43,620 nucleotides of DNA from positions 1 through 43,620 of IMG/VR virus record IMGVR_UViG_3300008267_000518; one strand, written 5' to 3'. Source of the DNA: a virus. Positions 20,189 through 28,112 of this stretch are shown here, in pieces. The translations under genes and the position numbers were made by a program. Positions within the stretch are counted from its first letter, which is position 1, and each line of letters opens with the position of its first letter. Under the pieces are notes generated by a model. The model made no database searches. It was given only the letters and a program-made list of their open reading frames with translations, and had not been told where the DNA came from.

Positions 20189-20402
20189 ATTCAGGAACAA
20201 TATTTAATTCTTCTAATTTAACCCAAACTCTTACTTTCCAAGTGTCAATTTTAACACCATCTAATTTCTCTTCCTCATCTGTGGCCATAGCTAAAATCAA
20301 TAGGCATTTATCTAATGATTCAACTGCTCCCTCAACATCATTTTTATCAATTTGATTGAGTGCTTTCTTCCACGTGTTAGTAATTTTTCCTACTGTTTTC
20401 AT
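20172..20402 (-). CDS. phage protein, unknown
   Basis: 76 residues, helical: TNTWKKALNQIDKNDVEGAVESL, then LLILAMATDEEEKLDG and a TWKVRVWVKLEELN strand-helix. It starts with ATGA overlapping the 37-residue membrane gene and ends inside the start of the next gene. Function unknown. Confidence 0.74.
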   Translation of the reverse strand: MKTVGKITNTWKKALNQIDKNDVEGAVESLDKCLLILAMATDEEEKLDGVKIDTWKVRVWVKLEELNIVPEYDEYI

Positions 20403-20512
20403 TGTACTATAATATTTAAGATTAAAGTGATAAATTGCAAAGCTATAACTGTAATTCCTACTACCGCTGCAAAGTAGAAGAAATAATCTTGAGGTGTCTT
20501 TTTTAATTTCAT
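20399..20512 (-). CDS. 37-residue single-span membrane protein
   Basis: MKLKKTPQDYFFYFAAVVG then a hydrophobic stretch (ITVIALQFITLILNIIV): one membrane helix with a basic head. Both ends share ATGA overlaps with the genes on either side, which supports it as a real gene although it is tiny. Function unknown. Confidence 0.66.
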   Translation of the reverse strand: MKLKKTPQDYFFYFAAVVGITVIALQFITLILNIIVQ

Positions 20513-20844
20513 AATGTGTTTTCTTTTATAACTTGTTTAATATGTTTACAAACTCTATCTTTACTTCTCCAATATCCAGGGCATGTACAATGATGTTTAT
20601 TCAATCTTTTAGTAACAAAATATATATCATTACTTGAACTTGATTTAAACTCAATTGAATTTGATTGTGTTGATTCAATATTTTCTTTAACCCACACTAT
20701 ATCATCTAAAGTAGTATCAATTGGTACTTCTATCCACCATGGAACAATAGAATATGTACTTGCTGTGTTAATTATTATTGGGGGTATAATACCTCCTGTT
20801 ACATAATATTTACCATCTTTGAAATAATAACTACGTTCACTCAT
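20509..20844 (-). CDS. SWIM zinc-finger protein
   Basis: 111 residues. The C-terminus has HHCTCPGYWRSKDRVCKHIKQ: the CxC...CxH spacing (C86, C88, C99, H101) is the SWIM-type zinc site, seen in proteins that bind DNA or help recombination. The N-terminal part is strands and polar loops (YYFKDGKYYVTGGIIPP). The start context is close to AAGGTTATG, from P18. Confidence 0.82.
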   Translation of the reverse strand: MSERSYYFKDGKYYVTGGIIPPIIINTASTYSIVPWWIEVPIDTTLDDIVWVKENIESTQSNSIEFKSSSSNDIYFVTKRLNKHHCTCPGYWRSKDRVCKHIKQVIKENTL

Positions 20845-20860
20845 AACCTTTATTTATATC

Positions 20861-20893
20861 TAAATATAACATCAAAAATTGCAAAAGCCAAAC
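20861..20893 (-). promoter_or_regulatory. promoter P18
   Basis: TTTGGC-N18-TATATTTA on the minus strand, with a terminator hairpin right next to its -33 side. It drives the SWIM protein and the genes through to 19055. Confidence 0.86.
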
Positions 20894-20894
20894 A

Positions 20895-20916
20895 AGGGGT
20901 TAATTTCTTAACCCCT
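20895..20916 (-). terminator. hairpin abutting P18
   Basis: Perfect 9-bp stem AGGGGTTAA/TTAACCCCT with a GAAA loop, directly followed by TGTTTGGC of P18, on the minus strand. The stop of the 45-residue gene lies inside the stem. There is only a short U-run. Confidence 0.65.
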
Positions 20917-21037
20917 GTTGTTCAGTTTCAATATCTAATGTCAATAATATACAAAATTGCTCTAATTTACCCCAGTATTGTTGAGCCATGAGTATCAAAT
21001 ACTCATCTGGAATAATATCAAAGTAATTACTCTTCAT
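20900..21037 (-). CDS. 45-residue phage protein
   Basis: Starts MKSNYFDIIPDEYLILMAQQ and ends ETEQQGLRN: one long helix with acidic and hydrophobic residues. It overlaps the end of the preceding basic gene by 11 bases, and its stop is built into a terminator hairpin. Function unknown. Confidence 0.66.
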   Translation of the reverse strand: MKSNYFDIIPDEYLILMAQQYWGKLEQFCILLTLDIETEQQGLRN

Positions 21038-21173
21038 CGTAATCTGATGGATTACGTTTTTTAAACTTTGGTTTTTGTGGGAGTGGTTTACCTGATCTTT
21101 TACGTCTGTTTTCTACTGCCTGGGCATATGCTTTAGATGCCTCATAGGTTTGGATTGCTGAATTTTTACTCAT
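21027..21173 (-). CDS. 48-residue basic protein
   Basis: MSKNSAIQTYEASKAYAQAV, then basic ENRRKRSGKPLPQKPKFKKR and an acidic end (SDYDEE). The start has the recurrent AAAGTTATG context, typical of real starts here. It is likely a nucleic-acid-associated small protein by charge only. It is adjacent to the next basic gene (21188). Confidence 0.68.
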   Translation of the reverse strand: MSKNSAIQTYEASKAYAQAVENRRKRSGKPLPQKPKFKKRNPSDYDEE

Positions 21174-21187
21174 AACTTTGTTTTATT

Positions 21188-21325
21188 TTATTTACCTTGT
21201 CCTTTATATAACTTTTTATAGTTTTTACTATTTTTGTTTTTGCTTGTTTTTTTCTTTGAGTGAATGCCAGGACGTTTTCTGCTTGGTTTATTAACTTTGT
21301 TTTGTGTTTGGATTTTTAGTGCCAT
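21188..21325 (-). CDS. 45-residue very basic conserved phage protein
   Basis: MALKIQTQNKVNKPSRKRPG then IHSKKKTSKNKNSKNYKKLY and the end KGQGK. A KRPG(V/I)HSK...KTSK...NYKK...GQG pattern occurs in small proteins of many Bacteroidota phages, so it is a real gene with wide spread, function unknown. Its charge fits binding to nucleic acid. It overlaps the upstream gene by 35 bases in another frame. Confidence 0.75.
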   Translation of the reverse strand: MALKIQTQNKVNKPSRKRPGIHSKKKTSKNKNSKNYKKLYKGQGK

Positions 21326-21626
21326 TTGTTTTTTCGTTTAGGGTGTTAATTGCGTTTACTATTTCTGAGCATTTCTCATATAATTCTTTTTCAACATAGA
21401 ACTGTAGATTTTCTTGTAACGTGTCAATAAAATATTTACGCTCCAAAGTTATATCATATGTGGAACCATCATCAATACAATTTACTGATAGTACATGAAC
21501 ATGCTTCTTACGTGAATTTAGATTAGTCAATATTGATTCTACTATTGCTTGTGAGATAGCGAAATCTTTTCTATCAACCATATCTTGAAATTCATCACTA
21601 TTTTTTAATGTAATTTCAGTAGCCAT
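21291..21626 (-). CDS. conserved phage protein, unknown
   Basis: 111 residues: ATEITLKNSDEFQDMVDRKDF, AIVESILTNLNSRKKHVHVL, then TYDITLERKYFIDTLQENL and a helical end. This helix-strand-helix protein is of a type I know from other Bacteroidota phages, without a function. The 35-base overlap with the small basic gene is in another frame. Confidence 0.77.
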   Translation of the reverse strand: MATEITLKNSDEFQDMVDRKDFAISQAIVESILTNLNSRKKHVHVLSVNCIDDGSTYDITLERKYFIDTLQENLQFYVEKELYEKCSEIVNAINTLNEKTNGTKNPNTKQS

Positions 21627-21627
21627 A

Positions 21628-21786
21628 TTAAAATAAATCTAAAAAGTTAGTATTAATATTTTTTTCTTTAAGTCTATTCATTTTCTCATCATTAGCTAAC
21701 ATTTTAGTAGCTAAATTATCTAAATGTTTAGACTTAATTTTATCATAATCATTTATAACATCTTCATGTTTTTTATTCTTCTTCAT
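21628..21786 (-). CDS. 52-residue charged helical protein
   Basis: MKKNKKHEDVINDYDKIKSK, a long K/E/D/N-rich helix, ending in NFLDLF. The closing hydrophobic motif could be a binding tip (sliding-clamp or partner peptide), but that is only a thought. It lies between two clear genes with the right frame and no other use for the DNA. Confidence 0.63.
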   Translation of the reverse strand: MKKNKKHEDVINDYDKIKSKHLDNLATKMLANDEKMNRLKEKNINTNFLDLF

Positions 21787-21800
21787 CTTGATAATAAATA

Positions 21801-22433
21801 TTAGATTCGACTTATAAACTCACTCCCATCATCTAGAGGAGGAGAATTATCTAAACCTAACTCTTTTAATCGTTGTATTGTGTAATCATCTAATTCCCAA
21901 TCCACCTGACTTTCATTCATTGGTTTATGATCTTCTAAACCTTCAATTTGTTTATTGGTGAATATCTCTCCTACAGTTAAATAATAACAATTGTAACATA
22001 ACATTTCTAAATTTTCTAATTTATAATGTTGTTTATTCTTATCCTTAAAATGTAGTATAAGTGGGATTTTATAATCAGTAACTCGACGCTCATGGAATCC
22101 ACAATTGTAACATTCTTCTTTTAAATAACCCTCAGTAGTTAATCTATATTTTATTTTCTGAGGGTTAAAATGTGATGGATCAATTCTGCCTTCTATAACA
22201 TCAAGTAGTGCTGGTTCTTTACCTCTTTCTGATAAGAATTTAGGAATGCCTTTACCTGATTGATTTTTATGAGCATCAAATAAAGTAACATCATTCTCAT
22301 TTTTATAAAACTTCATCCATTTTTTCATATGGATATAAGAAACATTCAAGTATCGGGCCGCGGCTCGAACAGACTTAGTCTTGTTCATAGCCATTACTAC
22401 TTGGTCTTTAGAGAGATGTTTTGCTTTAGGCAT
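21801..22433 (-). CDS. HTH plus zinc-knuckle, HNH-like protein
   Basis: 210 residues. A helix-turn-helix (KTKSVRAAARYLNVSYIHMKK, about 19-39) is followed later by a four-cysteine zinc site (CYNCG at C108/C111 and CYNCYY at C146/C149), with PLILHFKDKNKQHYKLENLEML between. The shape is an HNH nuclease in which the catalytic His-His pair is not clear (LHFKD). It could be a homing nuclease relic or a transcription factor of the phage. The HTH would recognise DNA. Confidence 0.72.
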   Translation of the reverse strand: MPKAKHLSKDQVVMAMNKTKSVRAAARYLNVSYIHMKKWMKFYKNENDVTLFDAHKNQSGKGIPKFLSERGKEPALLDVIEGRIDPSHFNPQKIKYRLTTEGYLKEECYNCGFHERRVTDYKIPLILHFKDKNKQHYKLENLEMLCYNCYYLTVGEIFTNKQIEGLEDHKPMNESQVDWELDDYTIQRLKELGLDNSPPLDDGSEFISRI

Positions 22434-22434
22434 G

Positions 22435-22812
22435 TTATTCTTCCTCGTCTATAATATCATCTTCAAAATCACCTAATTCTTCTTCAAATGGAATTACATC
22501 CTCATTTTTATCATCGGTTTCAAAGTCGTTTACTGTTGGTATAACCTCATCTTCATCAGTAGATATAATTGGTGTTAAAGGAGAACTTGTAGTCGTTTGC
22601 TTCCACTTTTTCTCAATCTCCATCATTCGGTCATAATCTTCTCTCTCAACAGCATATGTTTCAATCCAAGTGTGATCACCTTCACCTTTCTGTACTGTCA
22701 CAGCTACTTTCTTTTCAGCTGTTGAGTGCTGAGTGCAAGTTTGTGTTTGGGGCAAAATAGCGATTCGTCTTGGGTCAATTTCAATACCACATGTAATGCA
22801 TTTTCTACTCAT
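22435..22812 (-). CDS. DksA/TraR-like zinc-finger protein, acidic tail
   Basis: 125 residues. CITCG (C5, C8), then RRIAILPQTQTCTQH (C26, H29) has the DksA/TraR zinc-finger layout 'C-x2-C...ALP-x-T-x2-C-x2-(C/H)'. The C-terminal half is very acidic (ETDDKNEDVIPFEEELGDFE, DDIIDEEE). DksA-like proteins bind in the RNA polymerase secondary channel and change promoter choice, which would suit a phage shifting host transcription; a direct effect here is inferred. The start context is AAAAGTTATG. Confidence 0.75.
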   Translation of the reverse strand: MSRKCITCGIEIDPRRIAILPQTQTCTQHSTAEKKVAVTVQKGEGDHTWIETYAVEREDYDRMMEIEKKWKQTTTSSPLTPIISTDEDEVIPTVNDFETDDKNEDVIPFEEELGDFEDDIIDEEE

Positions 22813-22817
22813 AACTT

Positions 22818-23192
22818 TTATTTAATTTTTAATACTTTTTCTACTAAGTTCCATAAATCTAAAGGTGTCTTTAAATAATATGTTTTTTTAGGTTTATTAG
22901 GAAATGTTATTTCAAGTCCTAAAAGTGATCCATCTGCATTGAATCTGTCATAAATGTACCAGAGAATTATACCTGAGGCTGCTTCTCCATATTTTAGAAA
23001 AATAAGATCCTCAATCATTTTATAATATGCTTCATCATAACTGTAGAAATCTATCTTTAAGTCTTCATGAAGAAAATTAGTTCGGATCCAGCAGTGTTCT
23101 AAGGTATTAATTAGGTCAATAAATATCTCTTTTTCTTGAGATTTTTTATTTCGACTAATTCTTAATTTATTTCCAAAATTACTTAGATTCAT
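22818..23192 (-). CDS. phage protein, unknown
   Basis: 124 residues: a basic head (NKLRISRNKKSQEKEIF), then YDEAYYKMIEDLIFLKYGEAA, GIILWYIYDRFNADGSLLGL and EITFPNKPKKTYYLKTPLDL. This alpha/beta layout resembles proteins found in several other phages of this host group, without a function. It overlaps the small gene upstream by 14 bases. Confidence 0.75.
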   Translation of the reverse strand: MNLSNFGNKLRISRNKKSQEKEIFIDLINTLEHCWIRTNFLHEDLKIDFYSYDEAYYKMIEDLIFLKYGEAASGIILWYIYDRFNADGSLLGLEITFPNKPKKTYYLKTPLDLWNLVEKVLKIK

Positions 23193-23361
23193 TTTTTATT
23201 CCGATTGCGTATATTTTTAAGAATTCTTGAGCATCTAGATTTTTTAATGATGAGAAATAAAAAGTAGCATTACCTATATTATCTGTAGTGATAAAGTCTA
23301 ATGCCTCTTTATTTGGATCTACATGAGCGTAGTAATAATATTTTTTGTAATCCATGTCCAT
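23179..23361 (-). CDS. 60-residue phage protein, unknown
   Basis: 60 residues with many tyrosines at the start (MDMDYKKYYYYAHVDPN), then strand-like segments. The -7 box of P19 ends only about five bases before the ATG, so the mRNA is probably leaderless. It is co-transcribed with 22818-23192. Confidence 0.7.
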   Translation of the reverse strand: MDMDYKKYYYYAHVDPNKEALDFITTDNIGNATFYFSSLKNLDAQEFLKIYAIGIKNESK

Positions 23362-23366
23362 TGTAT

Positions 23367-23399
23367 TAAATATAATAAGAGATTTTTAGATTGCCAAAT
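23367..23399 (-). promoter_or_regulatory. promoter P19
   Basis: TTTGGC-N18-TATATTTA on the minus strand. It drives 23179-23361 and the zinc-finger genes further on. The -33 box directly follows the stop of the last glycosyltransferase. Confidence 0.85.
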
Positions 23400-24490
23400 T
23401 AAATAATAATTTTTAAGTTATCTAACTCAAATGTACCTATCTCACCATTGTCTTTAATAATATCTGATAGCTGTTGAATTATATTGAATTGATTTATTTC
23501 AAATTTAGACGCATCAAATTCAATTAATATTTCATTTTGTTTTATATTATGATACGATTTAATACGTTCTGATAGATTGAAAGAAGTATTTACTTGTTCA
23601 TTTCTAATATATAAATCATAATCACAGTCAACATATATAGTTGAACACCACGGTTCTAAGATCCCTAATAAATGTTGATCACAGTTTTTAATTATAAAAC
23701 CAATATCATACTTATTAGGTATAATTGGGTATTGATATTCATCATTTTTAATCCATGAACCCCATTTACGTAGATAATTTCTAGCTGCGCGTTGTGATAC
23801 TATTTTATAATAATCATCATCTTTACCTATTTGTTCATTCCATCTATGACCTCTACATGTTAAATGATATACAAAAGCATCTCTTGATTGTACTAATTCA
23901 TATCCATTTAAAATCCATCTTTGAAATATATCTGAGTCTTCATAAGGAAAAGGAGCAAATAATGGATCATGTCCTCCTATTGATTGAAAATCTTCTTTAT
24001 AAAGAATCCAAGGTGCAAACATTCCTCTTGTTGTTTGGTCCTTATATTCATCTTGGGCTTCTAAACAATATTTTTCAAAAGCATCTATATTTAAAGTATC
24101 AAAATCAAGACCAAAATCCTTAATAATTTTTTCTTTACCTTCAGGATGTAATGGTGGTTCAATTCTTGTCCCACATACTACAGTAAGTGGTTTTAAATGT
24201 TTTAATAAATTTTTAATATAGTTAGGTCCTACAATCATATCAGCATGTAATATACCTACTATTTTATTTGTAGCTAACTCTATACCTTTATCATATAGAA
24301 TAGTATGACCTATTCTTTTATCGCTTCTATATTTGATACAATCTTGTTGTTGTACCCATTCCCATGTTCCATCAGTTGAACCATCATCTAATAGTACCAC
24401 TTCAGCTTCGGGTTCATGTTTTTTGATAGAAGCATAAACATTTTTTAAATGTTGTAAGTTATTATAACTTGGGATAATAAATGAAATCAT
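23399..24490 (-). CDS. GT2 glycosyltransferase
   Basis: 363 residues. An N-terminal GT-A fold has FIIPSYNN, AEVVLLDDGSTDGTWEWVQQ (nucleotide-sugar site) and an HADM segment (DXD-like, near 85). A GGHDPLFAPFPYEDSDIFQR acceptor-side motif follows, and the C-terminal 120 residues are a separate domain of unknown role. It is the last gene of the glycan operon. Sugar and acceptor unknown. Confidence 0.87.
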   Translation of the reverse strand: MISFIIPSYNNLQHLKNVYASIKKHEPEAEVVLLDDGSTDGTWEWVQQQDCIKYRSDKRIGHTILYDKGIELATNKIVGILHADMIVGPNYIKNLLKHLKPLTVVCGTRIEPPLHPEGKEKIIKDFGLDFDTLNIDAFEKYCLEAQDEYKDQTTRGMFAPWILYKEDFQSIGGHDPLFAPFPYEDSDIFQRWILNGYELVQSRDAFVYHLTCRGHRWNEQIGKDDDYYKIVSQRAARNYLRKWGSWIKNDEYQYPIIPNKYDIGFIIKNCDQHLLGILEPWCSTIYVDCDYDLYIRNEQVNTSFNLSERIKSYHNIKQNEILIEFDASKFEINQFNIIQQLSDIIKDNGEIGTFELDNLKIII

Positions 24491-25068
24491 TATTTTATTT
24501 TTTTAGCTGGAGTACCGACATATACGCCTGGTTCTTCTATATTTTTAATCACACCTGAGTTGAGTCCTATAGTAGTAAGACTATGAATTGATATTTTTTC
24601 TTTTATTGAGGAATTAGTACCTAAATATACTAAATCATATATTTTAACATTACCTGAGACTATGGCTCCAGGCATAGCGCTAAAATAATCTCCAATTGTA
24701 GTGTCATGTCCTATATGGTTTCCTCTATTTAGTAGAGCATGTTTACCTATCTTAATGGTAGTAGTTAATATTGAATTAGCTCCAATAAAACTTCCCTCTC
24801 CAATTTCAATATTATCATCCATTATTAATACTGTAGGATGAATAAAAGTAAAGAATTTAGTTTCTTTAGATAATTTTTGAACCATATCATATCTAACTCT
24901 AGGATCACTTACAGCTACCATCATTAAATATTCATTTGGATCAAATAAAGAAATAGGTTGGGTATATTCATTTATATAATTATCATCTACAAAAAATGTA
25001 ATATCTTGATTTATTTGATTAGCTACTTCTCGAGCGTGACCTCCATAACCATACAGTGCTAATTTCAT
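24490..25068 (-). CDS. NeuD/PglD-type hexapeptide acetyltransferase
   Basis: 192 residues. The N-terminus binds nucleotide-like ligand (ALYGYGGHAREVANQI). The rest is a left-handed beta helix with hexapeptide repeats (IEIGEGSFIGANSIL, IKIGKHALLNRGNHIGHDTT), ending VGTPAKKIK. It matches the sialic-acid-type O/N-acetyltransferase family, here acting on a nucleotide sugar or glycan. ATGA overlaps link it to both neighbours. Confidence 0.88.
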   Translation of the reverse strand: MKLALYGYGGHAREVANQINQDITFFVDDNYINEYTQPISLFDPNEYLMMVAVSDPRVRYDMVQKLSKETKFFTFIHPTVLIMDDNIEIGEGSFIGANSILTTTIKIGKHALLNRGNHIGHDTTIGDYFSAMPGAIVSGNVKIYDLVYLGTNSSIKEKISIHSLTTIGLNSGVIKNIEEPGVYVGTPAKKIK

Positions 25069-25703
25069 TATCTATTAGATTTTGTATATATTTCAAATTT
25101 TGATAAATCTGGGTATGGTAACTCTAAATCAGTATTATGTTTCTTAGTACCGTCTAAATTATAAAACTGATTCATTAATAATAGTCCTCTAGCCGCTAAT
25201 TCAGGCATCATATAAAAATTCCATCCTAACATATCAAAATGATCATCATGATAAGAACATTCACGTCTTCCTGAGTATCTAGCTCTTTTGAACCATAACA
25301 TAGCTTCATGACTATCAGTCAAAATAGCTCCACCTTTAGATAATTTAAAATGCTTATACGGACCTGTAAATGATATACACATATGTGTTCCTGGTTTATA
25401 CATGTCGGCGGTGAAGCTTAAGGCTGAGTCCCAAACATTAGTAGGTACTAATTGATATGCTCCTTTTATTGTTTTACCTTTAACTGGTTCAAATTTAACT
25501 TTACCACCAGCATGAATTATTTCACATGGTACAGAGGGATATGTTCTAGAAGGAATAGTAATTTCTAGTCCTTGTACTTTCTCATACATTAGAGCTAAAA
25601 ACAAACCATTAGATTGATTGTCTACAGTTATAACATATGGTGCTCCTGTATAGTCTGCTAAAGCTTTTTCAAATTCATTTGTTATATCATATACATTTTT
25701 CAT
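25068..25703 (-). CDS. short DegT-type sugar aminotransferase
   Basis: 211 residues, about half the usual 370. It has the large-domain PLP features: VDNQSNGLFLALM, IPSRTYPSVPCEIIHAGG, VWDSALSF (ring Asp D92) and PYKHFKLSKGGAI (likely Schiff-base Lys, K117 or K120), then a MMPELAARG helix. The small C-terminal domain is missing. The frame closes with TAG before the acetyltransferase gene with no sign of a frame break. It may form amino sugars with the adjacent acetyltransferase, or be a non-catalytic remnant. Confidence 0.78.
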   Translation of the reverse strand: MKNVYDITNEFEKALADYTGAPYVITVDNQSNGLFLALMYEKVQGLEITIPSRTYPSVPCEIIHAGGKVKFEPVKGKTIKGAYQLVPTNVWDSALSFTADMYKPGTHMCISFTGPYKHFKLSKGGAILTDSHEAMLWFKRARYSGRRECSYHDDHFDMLGWNFYMMPELAARGLLLMNQFYNLDGTKKHNTDLELPYPDLSKFEIYTKSNR

Positions 25704-26371
25704 ATTATATTTTTTTTATATTTAGTATAGAATTCTTCTATTGAGATTAAGTTTAGTATTTCTTCTCTATTTTGGTCAAAATAGTTATAATCTAAAATTG
25801 TATCTAAATTTTCTTTATCATAAAGATTTTGTGAACCAAATTGTAATATTCCTACTCCCCAATCAGTATCTATAACATTTAGTTGAACATTTGGATTTGA
25901 ATATCTTATTTTAGCTACTGATTTCCAAACATCTCCGTTCCAATATCCTGTCACTCTAGGAACTAATTGTGTTTCATATTCTGGAGGATTACAATCATGA
26001 AGAACTATGGTTCCGTTTTTTGTTAAGTGATTTAAAGAATTAGATATATCTTTATCAACTTGATCTGAATGATGGAGTCCATCTATAAAAATAATATCAT
26101 ACTTAATTTCTTTATGATCTTGAATTAATTTAAAAAAATCATCTGATGAGATAGGATAATTTATTTCTGGGTAATATCCTCCCCCAACTTCTGAACCTGG
26201 GAATGGGTCAACTCCATCTTTATATGGGGCTTTAATTCTTCTAATACAATCAGCATCATTTACCCCAATTTCAAGATAATTAATATATTTATTTTGTTCT
26301 ATTAGATAATTGATAATATCCCATCTTTTAGTAGATGAATTTAAGTATTTTTCAATAGTATATTTTTTCAT
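25700..26371 (-). CDS. class I SAM methyltransferase
   Basis: 223 residues. YLEIGVNDADCIR is motif I, and YDIIFIDGLHHSDQVDKDI is typical of the Methyltransf_24 type, with a later GTIVLHDCNPPE. It would methylate a sugar or another small group in the glycan. ATGA overlaps the DegT-like gene. Confidence 0.83.
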   Translation of the reverse strand: MKKYTIEKYLNSSTKRWDIINYLIEQNKYINYLEIGVNDADCIRRIKAPYKDGVDPFPGSEVGGGYYPEINYPISSDDFFKLIQDHKEIKYDIIFIDGLHHSDQVDKDISNSLNHLTKNGTIVLHDCNPPEYETQLVPRVTGYWNGDVWKSVAKIRYSNPNVQLNVIDTDWGVGILQFGSQNLYDKENLDTILDYNYFDQNREEILNLISIEEFYTKYKKNII

Positions 26372-26394
26372 ATTTAAAATATATTAAACAATTT

Positions 26395-27297
26395 TTAAAA
26401 TCCAAATTTATTTTTAAAATGATTAAACACTATATTATTATTTTTTTCATATAAATCTTGTTTCCTATTAATAGAATGAATATAATTATCATAATATTCA
26501 GTGTAGTTATGCTTATCAGTAATAACTAAATTTTCAATTTTATATTGAGTAACTAAATCAGGTTTATTATAACAAAAATTCATCACATAATTATCAAAAC
26601 CTCCATATCCTTTTAACTCTTTAGGAAAATTTATAGTGTCTATAAATGATTTAGAATATAATGTAAACCACCCACCCCCAAATTTAAAATATTTTTGATT
26701 ATTAAATACTAAAGGTTTTAAACTAATTTCCCCATCATTCTTTAAATTATATGTGTCTACTATAGCATCATTTGTATTTCTAAAATTAAATGGTTCATTT
26801 AAATACGTTGAATTTACTATAATATCCCAACTAGTATCCCACATTTTAATATATTCAGCTGTAATGATATAATTAGGGTGAATGTTTTTTGTTTGGATAC
26901 TGGATTCTAGGTATAAACTTAAAGTATATGGCCCAAATACTACATCCGGTTCTATAATAATGATGTTATCAACATCTGGATACTTAGAGATGGTAATGTT
27001 AAACCAGTCTAAAAGACCTTTTATATCATCATTAGTTGTGAATGAATATTCATCACACCAATTAACATAATAATTTTCAAAATTTTTAAGTCTATTTATA
27101 AAATAATCTTTTTTTAATATTGATTTATCCCAATCTGTAAGATAGTCTGATGTTGGTAGGACAACATCTAGTATTACATGATGTTTTTCTCTATCTATAA
27201 AAAGAGAATTTTGTTTTAATAATAATAAAGTTCTTTCTAAATAATCTATTTCCTTTAACATAGGAAATATTTGAATTAAAGTTTTAGTTTTACTCAT
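26395..27297 (-). CDS. GT-A glycosyltransferase-like
   Basis: 300 residues. An N-terminal alpha/beta part with DNIIIIEPDVVFGP as DXD-like site is followed by KYFKFGGGWFTLYSK and a GYGGFDNYVMNFC acceptor-site motif typical of GT2-like GT-A enzymes. The 'long acidic-basic' second half is family-specific. It overlaps the GT10-like gene by 4 bases. Confidence 0.74.
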   Translation of the reverse strand: MSKTKTLIQIFPMLKEIDYLERTLLLLKQNSLFIDREKHHVILDVVLPTSDYLTDWDKSILKKDYFINRLKNFENYYVNWCDEYSFTTNDDIKGLLDWFNITISKYPDVDNIIIIEPDVVFGPYTLSLYLESSIQTKNIHPNYIITAEYIKMWDTSWDIIVNSTYLNEPFNFRNTNDAIVDTYNLKNDGEISLKPLVFNNQKYFKFGGGWFTLYSKSFIDTINFPKELKGYGGFDNYVMNFCYNKPDLVTQYKIENLVITDKHNYTEYYDNYIHSINRKQDLYEKNNNIVFNHFKNKFGF

Positions 27298-28112
27298 ATT
27301 AAATTATTAAATTGGAAAATTTCTTTAATTTTCTTAGCTATTCTAACTTCATAATCAACAAATGAAATAGCTTTATTATAATTGTCTTCAACTGCTTCTA
27401 AATGTTGGTGATAGTAATTCTCATCTAAATTATTTAATATATAAATAAGATCATCTACATTATCAAATTTAATTATTCCATCTTTATTAAAGAAGTCAGT
27501 TATATTAGAACATCCCCAATATAATGGAATAGTTTTTAAAGCAAAACAATCAGTTACTTTCTCAGTAAAATATCCTCTATGAGATGTATTTTCAATTACT
27601 ACTCCAAATTGAGAATTGCCAAATATAAATTCTTTACCTTTTCTAGCATTATCAATATTATATCTATCTCCATAAATGTCATAAAAATTAGTAGGTATTT
27701 TTATTTCATTTTTTCTAGCTAATAATTCATGTCTTAAAGAATGTCCATATGTTTTTAATAACTTACCACATAAATGAGATATCTCAAATTTTTTATCATG
27801 GTGTTTATCATATTGCTCAGGAGTAATCCAAATATTACCAAATGGAAAAAATATAGAATGAGGTACATTATTTAATACTTTATCATCCCATGTCAGTATG
27901 AATGAAAATAAATCTTGATTAGCTATAGCCCAATCATGAATACCAAAATATTCATTTGGTTCTTGTATAACAAGTATATTTATAGATGATAAATCATTTT
28001 GTGATTTAGGAATATCATCTACAAAAAGTGAAAAATCAATATGATCAATTTTTTCATCTTTTAAATAATTATATATATTGTCTGTACTTAAATGGTTTAT
28101 AAATGATCTCAT
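27294..28112 (-). CDS. GT10 fucosyltransferase-like
   Basis: 272 residues. FGVVIENTSHRGYFTEKVTD (169-188), followed by ALKTIPLYWG and then FFNKDGIIKF, matches the C-terminal donor-binding half of GT10 (alpha-1,3-fucosyltransferase-type) enzymes. The N-terminus contributes the acceptor side (SFILTWDDKVLNNVPHS). GT10 enzymes move fucose or a related 6-deoxy sugar, which suits the adjacent 6-deoxy amino-sugar pathway genes. Confidence 0.85.
   Translation of the reverse strand: MRSFINHLSTDNIYNYLKDEKIDHIDFSLFVDDIPKSQNDLSSINILVIQEPNEYFGIHDWAIANQDLFSFILTWDDKVLNNVPHSIFFPFGNIWITPEQYDKHHDKKFEISHLCGKLLKTYGHSLRHELLARKNEIKIPTNFYDIYGDRYNIDNARKGKEFIFGNSQFGVVIENTSHRGYFTEKVTDCFALKTIPLYWGCSNITDFFNKDGIIKFDNVDDLIYILNNLDENYYHQHLEAVEDNYNKAISFVDYEVRIAKKIKEIFQFNNLI

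Noticed and set aside
21801-22433. Active HNH homing nuclease
   Set aside because: The four-cysteine frame is there, but the catalytic His pair is not clear, so only a generic HTH/zinc call is made.
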